Positions 42,149 to 51,563 of a stretch of 64,000 bases of DNA are shown here, piece by piece. Numbering within the stretch: position 1 is the first letter of the stretch; every line of letters begins with the position of its first letter. The DNA comes from Candidatus Sumerlaeota bacterium. GTDB lineage: Bacteria > Sumerlaeota > Sumerlaeia > SLMS01 > JAHLLQ01. The position numbers and the translations under genes were made by a program. The DNA lies in contig JASGMJ010000010.1 in NCBI GenBank assembly GCA_030156535.1, positions 82,885-146,884 on the forward strand, written 5' to 3'. The notes under the pieces are model-generated. The model searched no databases, had not been told where the DNA came from, and worked only from the letters and a program-made list of their open reading frames with translations.

Positions 42149-45010
42149 ATGCGGATTAGTGAGATTGCGCAGATTCTGGGCCTGAATTCCAAAGAAGCGA
42201 TTCAGGAGGTGGAAGAACTGCGCGACATGCTAACCTCCCAGGGATTCAAACTCGCCAAACGCGTGACGGCGTCGAGTGGGTTGGATGACGATGCGGTGCG
42301 CATCGTTCTGGCCGAGGTGGACAAGCGTCGCCGCGAGGCCAAGAACCTGAAGGCTCAGGAAGAGACGGCCCGCCAACAGGCTGAACAAGAGGCTCGGCGG
42401 AAGGCAGAAGCCGAGAAGCGCGCGCTGGAAGATGCCGAACGCCTGCGCCAAGCGGAAGAAGCACGCCGCAAGGCCGACGAGGCACTGGAACGCCGTCGGC
42501 GTGATCTGGCGCGGATCAATGCGGCGGCAACGCCCCCTCCCGGGGTGGCGCCTCCCCCTCCGCCACCGGTGCCGGTGCGCAGCCAGCCTGTGGCCCCGCC
42601 TCCGGTTGCCGCAGCGCCTCCGCCCCCTCCTGCGGCGCCTGCCGCACCACAGCAGTCCGCACCCGTCCAGCAGATTCCCGCTCCGCCGACGCGTGTCGAT
42701 CAGCGGCAGGGTGCTCCCGCTGCTCCGGCAGCCCAACAACAGCAGCAGCAGCCCTCCGCTCCGCCAGCACGCCCCCAGCAGCGCAGCCAGGGTCCCGGTG
42801 GCCCCGCCTCGCGCGACCGCCGCGACTCACAGCCGCGCAGTCAGGGGCCCGCACGCACGGGCGACAGCGCACCGCCCCGCCGCGACAACCGTGGCGATGG
42901 CAAGCCCACGCGTCCGGCAGCCGGTGGCGTGGACGTCAAAGGATTCCTTGGCTCGGGTATGGAACCGGCCATTACGGATGATTACACGCCGCGCCGTGCC
43001 CGCCCCGAGGACCGTGGAAAGAAGAAGACGGCTCCCGGCGGCGATGGCGATCGGCCCAAGCGCATTAAGCCCGCGACACCGCGTGCGGGCATCCGCCCCA
43101 CGCAGCTGTTCGAGGGTGCGCCGCGACGCGGACGCCCGGCCACACGCCCCCAGACTGCTCGCAAGAGCAAGGGGGGGCGCTCGGGTGGCCGCCAGCAACG
43201 CGAGCAGAAGCCCAAGCGCATCGTTTTGCTGGGCGACTTCACCGTCGGCCAGTTCGCCGAAAAGCTCGGCGTCGATGCCTCTGAAATCATCCGCAAGCTC
43301 TTCATGATGGGCGAAATGCTCACCATCAACCAGATCATGAATCCCGACCTGGCCGAGTTGATCGCCAGTGAGTACGAAGTCGGAATCAGCATCGAGCGCG
43401 AAAGCGACGATGCCGACGTGATGGAGTACCTCAACGAGGAGGGGGATGACAAGAACCTGCAACCCCGGCCCCCCGTCGTCACGATCATGGGCCACGTCGA
43501 CCACGGCAAGACGACGCTGCTCGACACGATTCGCAAAGCCAACGTCGTGGAGACCGAGCACGGCGGCATCACGCAGCACATCGGCGCGTACTTCGTTACC
43601 ACCGAGAAAGGCGACATCTGCTTTCTCGACACGCCGGGCCACGCCGCCTTCACGGCAATGCGTGCCCGCGGCGCCAATGTCACCGACCTCGTCGTCCTCG
43701 TCGTGGCAGCCAACGACGGCGTGAAGCCGCAAACCGTCGAGGCCATCAGCCACGCCAAGGCCGCAGGTGTCCCCATCGTCGTCGCCATCAACAAGATCGA
43801 CGTGGAAGGCGCCAACATCGACCGCGTGAAGAACGAACTGATGAGCTACGAGCTGATCAGCGAAGATCTCGGCGGCGAGACCATCATGGTGGAAATCTCC
43901 GCCAAGCAGGGCACGAACGTCAAAGCCCTGCTGGAGATGATCGCCCTGCAGGCCGAAGTGCTTGAACTGGCAGCCAACCCGGACCGCCGCGCCATCGGCA
44001 CCGTCGTGGAATCGAACATCGATCCCACCCGTGGTGCTGTGGCCACTGTGCTCGTCACCCAGGGCACGCTGAAACTGAGCGACGTCTTCGTCTGCGGCGA
44101 TGTGTGGGGCCGCGTGCGCGCCATGCGCAACGACCGCGGCGAGGCCATCGAGTCCGCCGGGCCTTCCACTCCGGTGGAAATCCTCGGACTCTCCGGCAGC
44201 CCCGGAGCCGGCGAGCAGTTCGTGACAATCGACGACGAAGCCGAAGCCCGCGAAATCGCCGACCGCCGTCAGGCGCGCCGGAAGATGCGCGCCGCCAAGG
44301 CATCGCCGCACGTCACGCTCGACAACCTCTCCGAGCACCTCAAGGAGGGCGAGTCGAAGGAACTCAACCTTATCGTCAAAGCCGACGTTCAGGGTTCCGT
44401 CGAGGCCATCGTTGCGTCGCTCAACAAGATCAAATCCGACAAGGTGCATCTCCGGTTCCTCCACACCGGTGTCGGCGCCGTTTCCGAGAGCGACGTTCAT
44501 CTCGCCAACGCCTCCGAGGCCATCATCGTCGGCTTCAATGTCCGTCACGACCCCAGCACGCGCGATCTCGCCTCCGATCTTGGCGTCGAAATCCGCACGT
44601 ACAACATCATCTACGAACTCCTCGAAGAGATCGAATCGGCCATGCTCGGCATGCTTGCACCGGTCTACGAGGAAGTTTCGATGGCCCGCGTGGAAGTCCG
44701 CCAGGTCTTCCGCATTACGAAGGTCGGCAACATCGCCGGTTGCTTCGTCGCCGAGGGTCAGGTCGGCCGCACGCACCACGCACGCCTTGTGCGCGGTGGC
44801 ACAGTGGTCTGGAACGGGAAGATCTCCTCGCTTCGCCGCCACAAGGACGAAGTCAAGGAAGTCGTCTCCGGTCTGGAGTGCGGCATTGGCCTGGAAAACT
44901 ACAACGACATCAAGGACGGAGACATCATCGAGACCTACGTCCTGAAAGAACGTGTGGCCAGTCTCGTTTCAACGGCCTCCGATTCGGGTTCCTCCGGCTC
45001 GGGGAACTGA
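42149..45010 (+). CDS. infB: Translation initiation factor IF-2
   Basis: 953 residues. GTPase that brings fMet-tRNA to the 30S subunit and promotes subunit joining. The N-terminal IF2N-type helical module ([20 protein letters not shown]) is followed by a charged coiled coil (about residues 50-125). A ~200-residue linker very rich in Pro, Ala and Gln, with a run of six Gln, leads to a second IF2N module ([20 protein letters not shown]). The G domain has G1 GHVDHGKT (448-455), G3 DTPGH and G4 NKID; domains II to IV complete the protein ([36 protein letters not shown]). It is isolated from the usual nusA-infB-rbfA operon and ends at a strong terminator. Confidence 0.97.
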   Translation: MRISEIAQILGLNSKEAIQEVEELRDMLTSQGFKLAKRVTASSGLDDDAVRIVLAEVDKRRREAKNLKAQEETARQQAEQEARRKAEAEKRALEDAERLRQAEEARRKADEALERRRRDLARINAAATPPPGVAPPPPPPVPVRSQPVAPPPVAAAPPPPPAAPAAPQQSAPVQQIPAPPTRVDQRQGAPAAPAAQQQQQQPSAPPARPQQRSQGPGGPASRDRRDSQPRSQGPARTGDSAPPRRDNRGDGKPTRPAAGGVDVKGFLGSGMEPAITDDYTPRRARPEDRGKKKTAPGGDGDRPKRIKPATPRAGIRPTQLFEGAPRRGRPATRPQTARKSKGGRSGGRQQREQKPKRIVLLGDFTVGQFAEKLGVDASEIIRKLFMMGEMLTINQIMNPDLAELIASEYEVGISIERESDDADVMEYLNEEGDDKNLQPRPPVVTIMGHVDHGKTTLLDTIRKANVVETEHGGITQHIGAYFVTTEKGDICFLDTPGHAAFTAMRARGANVTDLVVLVVAANDGVKPQTVEAISHAKAAGVPIVVAINKIDVEGANIDRVKNELMSYELISEDLGGETIMVEISAKQGTNVKALLEMIALQAEVLELAANPDRRAIGTVVESNIDPTRGAVATVLVTQGTLKLSDVFVCGDVWGRVRAMRNDRGEAIESAGPSTPVEILGLSGSPGAGEQFVTIDDEAEAREIADRRQARRKMRAAKASPHVTLDNLSEHLKEGESKELNLIVKADVQGSVEAIVASLNKIKSDKVHLRFLHTGVGAVSESDVHLANASEAIIVGFNVRHDPSTRDLASDLGVEIRTYNIIYELLEEIESAMLGMLAPVYEEVSMARVEVRQVFRITKVGNIAGCFVAEGQVGRTHHARLVRGGTVVWNGKISSLRRHKDEVKEVVSGLECGIGLENYNDIKDGDIIETYVLKERVASLVSTASDSGSSGSGN

Positions 45011-45045
45011 CCGGCACGCGTCTCCAACAACCATCGCCTCATCAT

Positions 45046-45079
45046 CGGGAGCGGCCTTCGCGGGCCGCTCCCGTTTTTT
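45046..45079 (+). terminator. Intrinsic terminator of infB
   Basis: 11-bp stem CGGGAGCGGCC/GGCCGCTCCCG, 6-nt loop, followed by TTTTTT. It lies 36 bp after the infB stop. The short palindrome at 45173-45186 follows in the same intergenic region. Confidence 0.92.
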
Positions 45080-45258
45080 GTGTGTGTGTGATGTGCGCAA
45101 TTGCGTGATCGTCGAAGGCCTTGTCCGAAACAGGACTCAAAACAGGGTGCTCTTGGGTGGCAGTCGTTCAGTCGTTCCTGCGGGACGGCATTTTCTGACT
45201 GACGGCAGACGTGCTCAAACGCGCTGCTCTTCTCTTCGTGCGATTCGTGGTCCTCTTC

Positions 45259-45855
45259 TCAGTGTTGCCCGATCATCGAGCGGTAGACGTCGCCGTCGGA
45301 GACGGTGCCGTTCGTCGGATCGTAGAATTGGGCCATGCCGTAGTAGCTGCCGCCTTCGTCGAACTGGGTGTCGGGGCCGGCGCTGCCGATCTTCCAGAGG
45401 CTGCCGCGGAAGTTGTTGGCGTAGCCGGGCGATTGGCCGAGGTGAACAGCGTGCCAGTACGCCGTGCCGTAGTCGTAGGCATGGTTCTTCGATTCCGGGT
45501 AGTCGATGAAGTGCGTGTGTCCGGCGACGCCGGTGTCGGGGAAGTTGTCGTCCTGAAACGGATCGCTCAGGACTTTCGTCATGTACGCGACCGGCGTGGT
45601 GAGTTGGCGCTGGGCATTGACCCATCCCCAGTGGGGTTGCCCGGGATGCCCGTCGAAGGGAACGCGGTTGTTGTCGACGACATAGGATTCGATGGCAGTG
45701 GTGATGGTGCGCAGGTCGGCCTTCACGCGCGAGACTTTGGATCGCGTTTGTGCTTCCAGAAAGTTGGGCACCGCGATGGCGGCAAGAATCGCGATGATGG
45801 CAACGACGATCAGGAGTTCGAGGAGCGTGAAAGCGTTCGTGCGGTGGTGTGTCAT
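45259..45855 (-). CDS. Orphan type II pseudopilin
   Basis: 198 residues. Leader MTHHRTNA, then FTLLELLIVVAIIAILAAIA and VPNFLEAQTRSKVSR. Helix 1 ends in ESYVVDNNRVPFDG, followed by a Trp/Gly/His-rich globular domain (QPHWGWVNAQRQLTTPVAYM) and the C-terminal YDPTNGTVSDGDVYRSMIGQ end. The -1 residue is Ala in place of the usual Gly before the prepilin cleavage site (NA|FTLLE), which still allows processing but is atypical. It follows the Fe-ADH gene by two bases and could be co-transcribed from the monooxygenase promoter. A link to those enzymes is not obvious. Confidence 0.9.
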   Translation of the reverse strand: MTHHRTNAFTLLELLIVVAIIAILAAIAVPNFLEAQTRSKVSRVKADLRTITTAIESYVVDNNRVPFDGHPGQPHWGWVNAQRQLTTPVAYMTKVLSDPFQDDNFPDTGVAGHTHFIDYPESKNHAYDYGTAYWHAVHLGQSPGYANNFRGSLWKIGSAGPDTQFDEGGSYYGMAQFYDPTNGTVSDGDVYRSMIGQH

Positions 45856-45857
45856 GG

Positions 45858-47015
45858 TCAGAGTGCCTCCCTAAGAAGATGAAGAAGTTCGCCGTCTTCC
45901 AGCACGAGGGGGTTGCCCTTCATGCTGCTGGCACGGCGGGCCTTGTCGACGATTTCTGGCAGATGATCGCTGGTAATGCCATGGGTTGCGAGACCGGGAA
46001 TACCGGCACGCTCGGCGATTCGTGCCGCCCATGCGACTCCATCTGCGGGCTGCGCGTTTGGGTCGTTGGTGATAATTCGTGCGATTTCTCCATAGCGCGC
46101 GAGTGACTCCGTCCCCGGGCGGCGTGCGTTCAGGGCCGCGATGTTCGCGCGCATGACAAAGGGGAGCAGACGCGCGCAGAGGGCGCCGTGCGGCGCGCCG
46201 GGATACATGCCGCCGATGGGCCCGGCAAATCCGTGCACGGCCCCGAGTCCGGCGTTGGCGAGCGCCAGGCCGCCGAGCAGCGCGGCGAAGGCCATGGCGT
46301 GGCGCGCTTCGGCGTCGTGCCCATCGTCGAGAACGCGCGGCAGCGCCCGTGCTCCGCGCGCGAGACCTTCGCGGCAGAATGCGTCCGTCATCGGATTCGC
46401 GCGGCAGGAGACGAAGGCTTCGAGCAACTGGGTGATCGCGTCGAGCCCCGACGCGGCGGTGACATCCATGGGGCAGGAGTGGGTGAGCAGCGGATCGACG
46501 AGGGCGATGCGCGGCAGCATCAGGGCGCTGCGCATGCTGACCTTCACGCGATGCTCCGGCGACCCGAGCACGGCGTTGCGTGTCGCTTCGGCCCCGGTGC
46601 CCGCCGTCGTGGGCACGGCAATGAAGGGAACCGGTGCGTGGGCGAGCGGACGGCCCTTGCCGATGACTTCGAGATAATCGAGTGGGTCGCCGGGATTGGC
46701 GAGCAGCGCGGCGATGGCCTTGCCCGCGTCGATGGCCGCTCCGCCGCCGATGGCAATGACGCAATCGGAGCGTGCCGCGCGTGCCGCCTCGGTGCCTGCG
46801 CGCGCCGTGTCCACGGTCGGCTCGCCCGCCACCGTGAACGTCGCCGTGAAGACGTCCGCGTTCTGCAGGCTGTCGAAGAGGGCGCCAAACCGCCCCGGCC
46901 GGGTGCCGGTGACGACGAAGGCGCGGCGGCCGAACTCGCGTGCCAGCGCGCCGAGGCGCGAGGCTTCTCCGTCCCCAAAAACAATGCGCGTGGGAGCGGC
47001 GAACTCGAACGTCAT
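45858..47015 (-). CDS. Iron-containing alcohol dehydrogenase (group III)
   Basis: 385 residues from ATG 47015, which overlaps the upstream monooxygenase stop (ATGA). NAD(P)-binding motif [20 protein letters not shown], then [16 protein letters not shown], the group III signature. The first metal pair is in [16 protein letters not shown]: the Asp is present but the usual His of DAxTH is Gln. The second pair is intact in [20 protein letters not shown] (H and H). The Gln substitution recurs in a subclass of Fe-ADHs, so the protein may use Zn or be active with altered metal affinity. The likely substrate is a short-chain aldehyde or alcohol; the coupled monooxygenase-fold protein may generate or remove it. 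Confidence 0.87.
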   Translation of the reverse strand: MTFEFAAPTRIVFGDGEASRLGALAREFGRRAFVVTGTRPGRFGALFDSLQNADVFTATFTVAGEPTVDTARAGTEAARAARSDCVIAIGGGAAIDAGKAIAALLANPGDPLDYLEVIGKGRPLAHAPVPFIAVPTTAGTGAEATRNAVLGSPEHRVKVSMRSALMLPRIALVDPLLTHSCPMDVTAASGLDAITQLLEAFVSCRANPMTDAFCREGLARGARALPRVLDDGHDAEARHAMAFAALLGGLALANAGLGAVHGFAGPIGGMYPGAPHGALCARLLPFVMRANIAALNARRPGTESLARYGEIARIITNDPNAQPADGVAWAARIAERAGIPGLATHGITSDHLPEIVDKARRASSMKGNPLVLEDGELLHLLREAL

Positions 47016-47329
47016 CCCGAGCTCTCCCAACCGCTCTCGTCCGGAAACACGTTGGCGAACTTGATGCTGTGGCGGGGCTCGGCCATCATGTCGGCAACGG
47101 TGTCCCGCCACGTGGCGTAGTGCGCCGTCTGCTTGTGGGCGGCCGCATCGGACTCCTTGCGGTAGACCTCGACGAGGAGGAAGCGGGTGGGGTCGTCACG
47201 TTGCTGGAGGACGTCGAAGCGGGCGACACCGGATTCGAGGAGCGAGCGCCCGGCGTTGTCGAGCGACGCGGACCTGAAGGCATCCACGCACTCGGGTTTC
47301 ACGTGGACGAACACGTGAACGATAAACAT
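47012..47329 (-). CDS. Antibiotic biosynthesis monooxygenase (ABM)-fold protein, LsrG/YgiN-like
   Basis: 105 residues from ATG 47329 (GGAGC upstream). A dimeric ferredoxin-like alpha/beta barrel fits the pattern: [60 protein letters not shown] and [11 protein letters not shown]. Relatives act as quinol monooxygenases, haem oxygenases or the AI-2-phosphate isomerase LsrG. The H-x-T-x-H-Y-x-x-W segment is closest to LsrG-like members. Overlaps the Fe-ADH start by four bases, a conserved-looking pairing that suggests sequential steps on a small carbonyl compound. The substrate cannot be named. Confidence 0.82.
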   Translation of the reverse strand: MFIVHVFVHVKPECVDAFRSASLDNAGRSLLESGVARFDVLQQRDDPTRFLLVEVYRKESDAAAHKQTAHYATWRDTVADMMAEPRHSIKFANVFPDESGWESSG

Positions 47330-47689
47330 GAGCTGCTCCGGTGGTGGGAGTGGTGCGGCCCGGCACGATGCGCGAATCCGCGCGAGGAGGCATCCGACCC
47401 GCCACGAGAAGTCTGGATCGGCGGCAACGACGGCGGCAAGTCTTGATCGCCTGCAAAGACGCAAACGGGCGCATTCCAGGTTTGTATCCAGTGGGGGAGA
47501 GGCGTGGCATTGCAACGAACGCTCTTCCTGTGCGGATTCGCTCGTCCCCGGTCCCGTCCTCCAAGGTCTGGCCGGCACCTCCTGCCTTGACCCCTCCCAT
47601 CTGTGGTTTCCTACAAGAGCGTTAGTCTAGGCGCCTTTCCGCGCCACGCAGGCGGGACCGCACGTTCCCCCGCACGAAAGGCACACACC

Positions 47690-48901
47690 ATGATCAATTA
47701 CATTTGGGTGGCGTTCATTGTCACGGCCATCCTGTACGCCGGATTTCTGGAGGTGACGGGGAAACCTCCTGTCGAACAACCGGACCCCATCGTCCTGGCC
47801 GATTACGAAACTGGCGGCACCGTGCCCGAAAGTACCACGATCGTAAAGGAAACCGGCGAGGGCGAAAGCACTGCGTCGCTCCAAGTGCCGTACGACTTGA
47901 GCGCCGGAGACTGGTCGGAAGTCCCGCTCGGGCTTTCGATCGGGCCGGAGTACGATGCGCCCAGCGTGTGGAAGGACGAGCCGATGGCGCTGGAGCCGGA
48001 GAAGCTGACGCTCGCCGTGCGCGGCGACGGCAGCGGCAATCTCCTGACATTCGCCGTACGCGACAAGGACGGCGAGCTCTTCTTTCCCGCCGAGATGACG
48101 CGTCTCGATTCGGAGGATACGTGGAAGGAGGTAACGCTGACGCTGGCGGAGCTCACGCCCGCCTCGGCCACGCCCGGCGCGTCGCTCGATCTGCCCGCAA
48201 CCGTCGAGATGCGCGTCGTGCGTTCGGATGCCTCCTCCTCCGTCTCGGGTGCGGTGCTGCTCGATTCCGTGGAGGTGGGGCTGCCCGCCGTTCGCCACGA
48301 CGGCGGCAAGTACGAAGCCGACTCGTGGATGGGCGTTGCCACGGAATCCGTCGCCGAGTGGGCGAAGGTCTCCATCGAACTTGCCATCAGCCTCATCGGC
48401 CTCATGATGTTGTGGCTGGGCCTGATGAAGATCGCCGAGGAAGCCGGACTCGTCCGCCTGCTCGCGCGTGCCGTCAAGCCCGTGATGGTGTTCCTCTTTC
48501 CCGACATTCCGGCCGACAGTCCGGCGATGGGCGCGATTCTGATGAACATCGCCGCGAACATGCTCGGCCTCGGAAACGCCGCCACGCCGCTCGGCATCAA
48601 GGCCATGAAGGAAATGCAGAAGGACAATCCGAGCAGCACCTACGCCTCCAACTCGCAGTGCATGTTGCTGGCCGTCAACACGTCGAGCGTCATCGTCCTC
48701 CCCGCCGGCATCATCGCCTACCGCGCCGCGCAGGGCTCGATCGAACTCATGAAGTTCTGGCCCGTGATGCTGGCCACGACGGCGATCTCCACGACGGTCG
48801 CTGTCGTCGCCTGCAAGCTCCTCGAAAGACTCCCTATCTTTGCCGTCCCCGCCGGCGCACTCGACAACGCCGCAACCGCCCCCCAGGAGAACGACGCATG
48901 A
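47690..48901 (+). CDS. spmA: SpmA-like nucleoside-recognition (Gate) membrane protein with inserted ectodomain
   Basis: 403 residues, about twice a normal SpmA. TM1 (INYIWVAFIVTAILYAGFLE) is followed by ~190 residues of beta-rich domain (about 30-215; LTLAVRGDGSGNLLTFAVRD, TWKEVTLTLAEL) resembling a CIA30/CBM11-type beta-sandwich. Then comes the conserved SpmA core: ATESVAEWAKVSIELAISLI, GLMMLWLGLMKIAEEAGLV, FPDIPADSPAMGAILMNIAA, NMLGLGNAATPLGIKAMKEM and NTSSVIVLPAGIIAYRAA. In sporulators SpmA/SpmB promote core dehydration; in non-sporulators the pair is proposed to transport nucleosides or small solutes. It overlaps spmB as ATGA. The ectodomain would sit outside the membrane. Confidence 0.83.
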   Translation: MINYIWVAFIVTAILYAGFLEVTGKPPVEQPDPIVLADYETGGTVPESTTIVKETGEGESTASLQVPYDLSAGDWSEVPLGLSIGPEYDAPSVWKDEPMALEPEKLTLAVRGDGSGNLLTFAVRDKDGELFFPAEMTRLDSEDTWKEVTLTLAELTPASATPGASLDLPATVEMRVVRSDASSSVSGAVLLDSVEVGLPAVRHDGGKYEADSWMGVATESVAEWAKVSIELAISLIGLMMLWLGLMKIAEEAGLVRLLARAVKPVMVFLFPDIPADSPAMGAILMNIAANMLGLGNAATPLGIKAMKEMQKDNPSSTYASNSQCMLLAVNTSSVIVLPAGIIAYRAAQGSIELMKFWPVMLATTAISTTVAVVACKLLERLPIFAVPAGALDNAATAPQENDA

Positions 48902-49449
48902 GCATCATGGAAGTCATCAACACGATCTCCAACTGGGCCGTGCCAATGCTGGTGCTGGTCATTCCGATCTACGGCCTGGCGAAGGGCGTGAAAATCTACG
49001 AGGTTTTCGTCGATGGCGCGAAGGAGGGCTTTCAGATCGGCGTTACGATCATGCCGTACCTCGTCGCGATCCTCGTTTCCATCGGCCTGTTTCGCGACGT
49101 GCAGCTGATGAACGTGCTCGGCGACATGATCGCGCCGGTGACGAACCTGATCGCGATGCCGCCGGAGTTGCTGCCGTTGGCCATCGTGCGCCCGCTCTCG
49201 GGCAGCGGTGCGGCTGGCGTGATGAACAGCATCATGGCCGAGCACGGCGCCGACAGCTACCTCGGCCTGCTCGCTTCCGTCATGGCCGGCAGCACCGACA
49301 CCACGTTCTACGTGCTGGCCGTTTACTTTGGCGCGGTGAACATCAAGAAGGCGCGCCACGCCGTGGCCGCCGGGTTGGCGGGCGACATCGCCGGCGTCAT
49401 CGCCGCGTCCGTGCTCTGCCGCATGGCGTTCGGCAATCTGCTGAAGTAG
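48898..49449 (+). CDS. spmB: SpmB-like nucleoside-recognition (Gate) membrane protein
   Basis: 183 residues. Partner of the preceding SpmA-like protein, starting in its stop codon. The conserved pattern is complete: SNWAVPMLVLVIPIYGLAKG, VKIYEVFVDGAKEGFQIGVT, IMPYLVAILVSIGLFRDV, LPLAIVRPLSGSGAAGVMNS and GSTDTTFYVLAVYFGAVNIK. The TxTT-F motif in the re-entrant Gate region is intact. About five hydrophobic segments. The two probably form a heteromeric membrane complex. No sporulation genes are near, and diderm environmental bacteria commonly carry this pair without spores. Confidence 0.9.
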   Translation: MSIMEVINTISNWAVPMLVLVIPIYGLAKGVKIYEVFVDGAKEGFQIGVTIMPYLVAILVSIGLFRDVQLMNVLGDMIAPVTNLIAMPPELLPLAIVRPLSGSGAAGVMNSIMAEHGADSYLGLLASVMAGSTDTTFYVLAVYFGAVNIKKARHAVAAGLAGDIAGVIAASVLCRMAFGNLLK

Positions 49450-49472
49450 TTGGGAGGGGCGCCTCCCACCGC

Positions 49473-49946
49473 TCAGACGGTCCGCGCGAGAGCCACTTCG
49501 GTGCATGCCGTGAAGATGGGGCAGTGCACGCAGTCGCGCCAGACCTTGTGGGGCAGGTCGCCCTTGTCGATGGGCTCGAAGCCGAGCCGCGCGAACCATT
49601 CGGGCTTGTCGGTCAGAACGAACACGCGCTCGATGCCGAGCACGCGCGCTTCCTCCACGAGGCGTTCGATCAGGTGCTTGCCGATTCCCTGGGCGAGATG
49701 GCCGTCCTCGACGACCACCGAGCGGATCTCCGCGAGGTCTGCCCAGTCGATGTGCAGCGCCGCCGCGCCCGCCACCGAATCGCCATCGAGCGCCACGACG
49801 AACTCGCGCAGGTTTTCGTAGATTTGCCCCAGGCTCTTGGGGAGGACGGGAGTGCGCGAGGCCCAGTAGCTGACGAGGCGGTGAATCTGGGGCGCATGAA
49901 CGACGCGGGCGTTTTCGATCGTGATCGTGGGGGCGAGCTGGGGCAT
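49473..49946 (-). CDS. Short ArgA-type N-acetylglutamate synthase-like GNAT
   Basis: 157 residues. GNAT acetyltransferase whose whole length matches the acetyltransferase domain of ArgA: RLVSYWASRTPVLPKSLGQI then YENLREFVV, ALHIDWADLAEIRSVVVEDG, the acetyl-CoA loop GHLAQGIGKHLIERLVEE, VFVLTDKPEWFARLGF and a Cys-rich C-terminal end (WRDCVHCPIFTACTEVALAR). This stand-alone form makes N-acetylglutamate, the first step of arginine synthesis, in several phyla. The C-x2-C...C triad may bind metal. Monocistronic, convergent to spmAB, 23 bp apart. Confidence 0.85.
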   Translation of the reverse strand: MPQLAPTITIENARVVHAPQIHRLVSYWASRTPVLPKSLGQIYENLREFVVALDGDSVAGAAALHIDWADLAEIRSVVVEDGHLAQGIGKHLIERLVEEARVLGIERVFVLTDKPEWFARLGFEPIDKGDLPHKVWRDCVHCPIFTACTEVALARTV

Positions 49947-50029
49947 TTCACCTCCCGTGTGGGGGTGTGGAGTCGCGGGACGCGGGATTTCCCCTGCGTT
50001 GAAAAACGTGAGTCAGGCACTCGGCGGCC

Positions 50030-51367
50030 TTACGTCAAGTCCGAACCGGCCTCTCCCATCTCCACGCGATTACGTCCGTTGTCCTTTGCCCGGTACATTG
50101 CCACGTCGGCCCGCTCGATGACGGTGTCGATGTTCTTGTCGCTGGGCAGCAGGGCGGCGACGCCAATGCTGACGGTGAGGAGGTGGGGTTTGCCTCCTTC
50201 CGGGTGGAACGCCGTGGTGGAAAGTGCCTTGCGGAGGCGTTCGGCCACTTCGATGCCGCGCAGGGGGGGCGTTTGGGGGAGCAGAACGGCGAACTCCTCG
50301 CCGCCCAGCCGCCCGAACAAATCGCCCTCGCGCAGGCTCGCGACGCAGGTGTTGCTGACGAACTTCAGTGCTTCGTCCCCGGTGGAGTGTCCGTACGTGT
50401 CGTTGATTTTCTTGAAGTGATCGAGGTCCAGGATCAGCAGGGCGGCGTCGCCGCCATAGCGCTTCACGCGGGCCAGTTCCTTCTCGGCGAGTTCGATGAA
50501 GTGCCGGCGGTTCATCACGCCCGTCAGCGCGTCCGTCGTTGCCAGGCGTCCCAGCTCGCGCTCCAGATTCTTGCGCTCCGTGATGTCGAGCATGGCTCCC
50601 ACGATTCCGGCCTTGCCTCCTTCCGGATCCTTGAACACGGCCTTTTGGAAGATCACCTCGCGCCGCGCTCCGTCTGCGTACTGTACGGGCGCCTCGTATT
50701 GTTGAACGGTTCCCTTTTCGTACAGTTCGTCGTCCATTCGCTTGTACAAAACGGCGGGTTCACCCTTCCAGATGTCGAACAGCGTCTTGCCGATGATCTC
50801 GTGCTCGGGCAGGCCGACCACCTTGGTGTACTCGTTGTTGCACGCGAGATAATAGCCCTCGTAGTCCTTCACGAACACGGGGATCGGCACGGCATCGAGC
50901 AACGCCTTCTGGAACATGTACTGTGTGGCCATTTCGTGGGCGAGCGCCTGGAGTTCGCGGGCCTTCTCGTGCAGCTTGGCGTCGAGATCGACGAAGCGCC
51001 GGCCGACGTTAAGGCGGCTGCGCAGCAGCGTCGGACTTACGGGCTTCGCAATACAGTCGTCCGCTCCGCCGTCGAGGGCCCGGATCATGTCCTCCTGCTT
51101 GTTCTTGATCGTCAGGATGATGCGGTAGATGCGCGGCTGGTTGGGACGGCGGTCGAGTTCCCGGCAGACCTCCAGGCCATCGGCGCCGGGCAGGATCCAG
51201 TCGAGCAGCACCATACGGGGCCCGTCGGGCTCGGCGAGCACACGCAACGCCTCCTCGCCGTCGGCGGCCTCAATGGGCTCATAATCCCAGTCCCTCAGCC
51301 TGCGGCACAGGATCTGGCGGGTGGGCTCGTCGTCTTCGGCGACAAGAACCTTGAAGGGAGTGCTCAT
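50030..51367 (-). CDS. Response-regulator diguanylate cyclase (REC-PAS-GGDEF)
   Basis: 445 residues. Receiver domain (1-125) with phospho-acceptor D56 (LLDWILPGADG), linker helix, PAS (about 150-275; PIPVFVKDYEGYYLACNNEY) and GGDEF domain (about 280-440). The active-site loop is GGEEF at 355-359 and the product-inhibition I-site RxxD (REGD) is at 346-349 with canonical spacing. It should be an active, feedback-inhibited c-di-GMP synthase triggered by phosphorylation (PleD/WspR-like logic). No kinase adjoins; two orphan histidine kinases lie elsewhere in the window. Divergent from the PAS-domain gene that carries a degenerate cyclase-like domain. Confidence 0.95.
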   Translation of the reverse strand: MSTPFKVLVAEDDEPTRQILCRRLRDWDYEPIEAADGEEALRVLAEPDGPRMVLLDWILPGADGLEVCRELDRRPNQPRIYRIILTIKNKQEDMIRALDGGADDCIAKPVSPTLLRSRLNVGRRFVDLDAKLHEKARELQALAHEMATQYMFQKALLDAVPIPVFVKDYEGYYLACNNEYTKVVGLPEHEIIGKTLFDIWKGEPAVLYKRMDDELYEKGTVQQYEAPVQYADGARREVIFQKAVFKDPEGGKAGIVGAMLDITERKNLERELGRLATTDALTGVMNRRHFIELAEKELARVKRYGGDAALLILDLDHFKKINDTYGHSTGDEALKFVSNTCVASLREGDLFGRLGGEEFAVLLPQTPPLRGIEVAERLRKALSTTAFHPEGGKPHLLTVSIGVAALLPSDKNIDTVIERADVAMYRAKDNGRNRVEMGEAGSDLT

Positions 51368-51563
51368 CGGGCGGCCTTCCGTTCCATGCGTCTAGGTGGA
51401 CAGTGTCACTCCGGCACGAAATCCAGCATGACCGTCTTCATGGCGCAACGTCCATAAGAAACTCCCCATATATACTATTCGCGCGAAACCACGACCCTGC
51501 GTTTTTCCTCGCCTTCGCCAGCGCCCGCTCTTAGCATTGTGCCTGAAAAGGGATGACCCGCCG

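Noticed and set aside
42827..44842. 671-codon open frame antisense to infB
   Set aside because: infB is certain on the plus strand; the antisense frame is Asp/Gly/Val-rich without any motif and has no promoter or ribosome site.
47341..47625. Short plus-strand frames upstream of the spmA-like gene
   Set aside because: They overlap each other in different frames, lack ribosome sites and have no conserved pattern.
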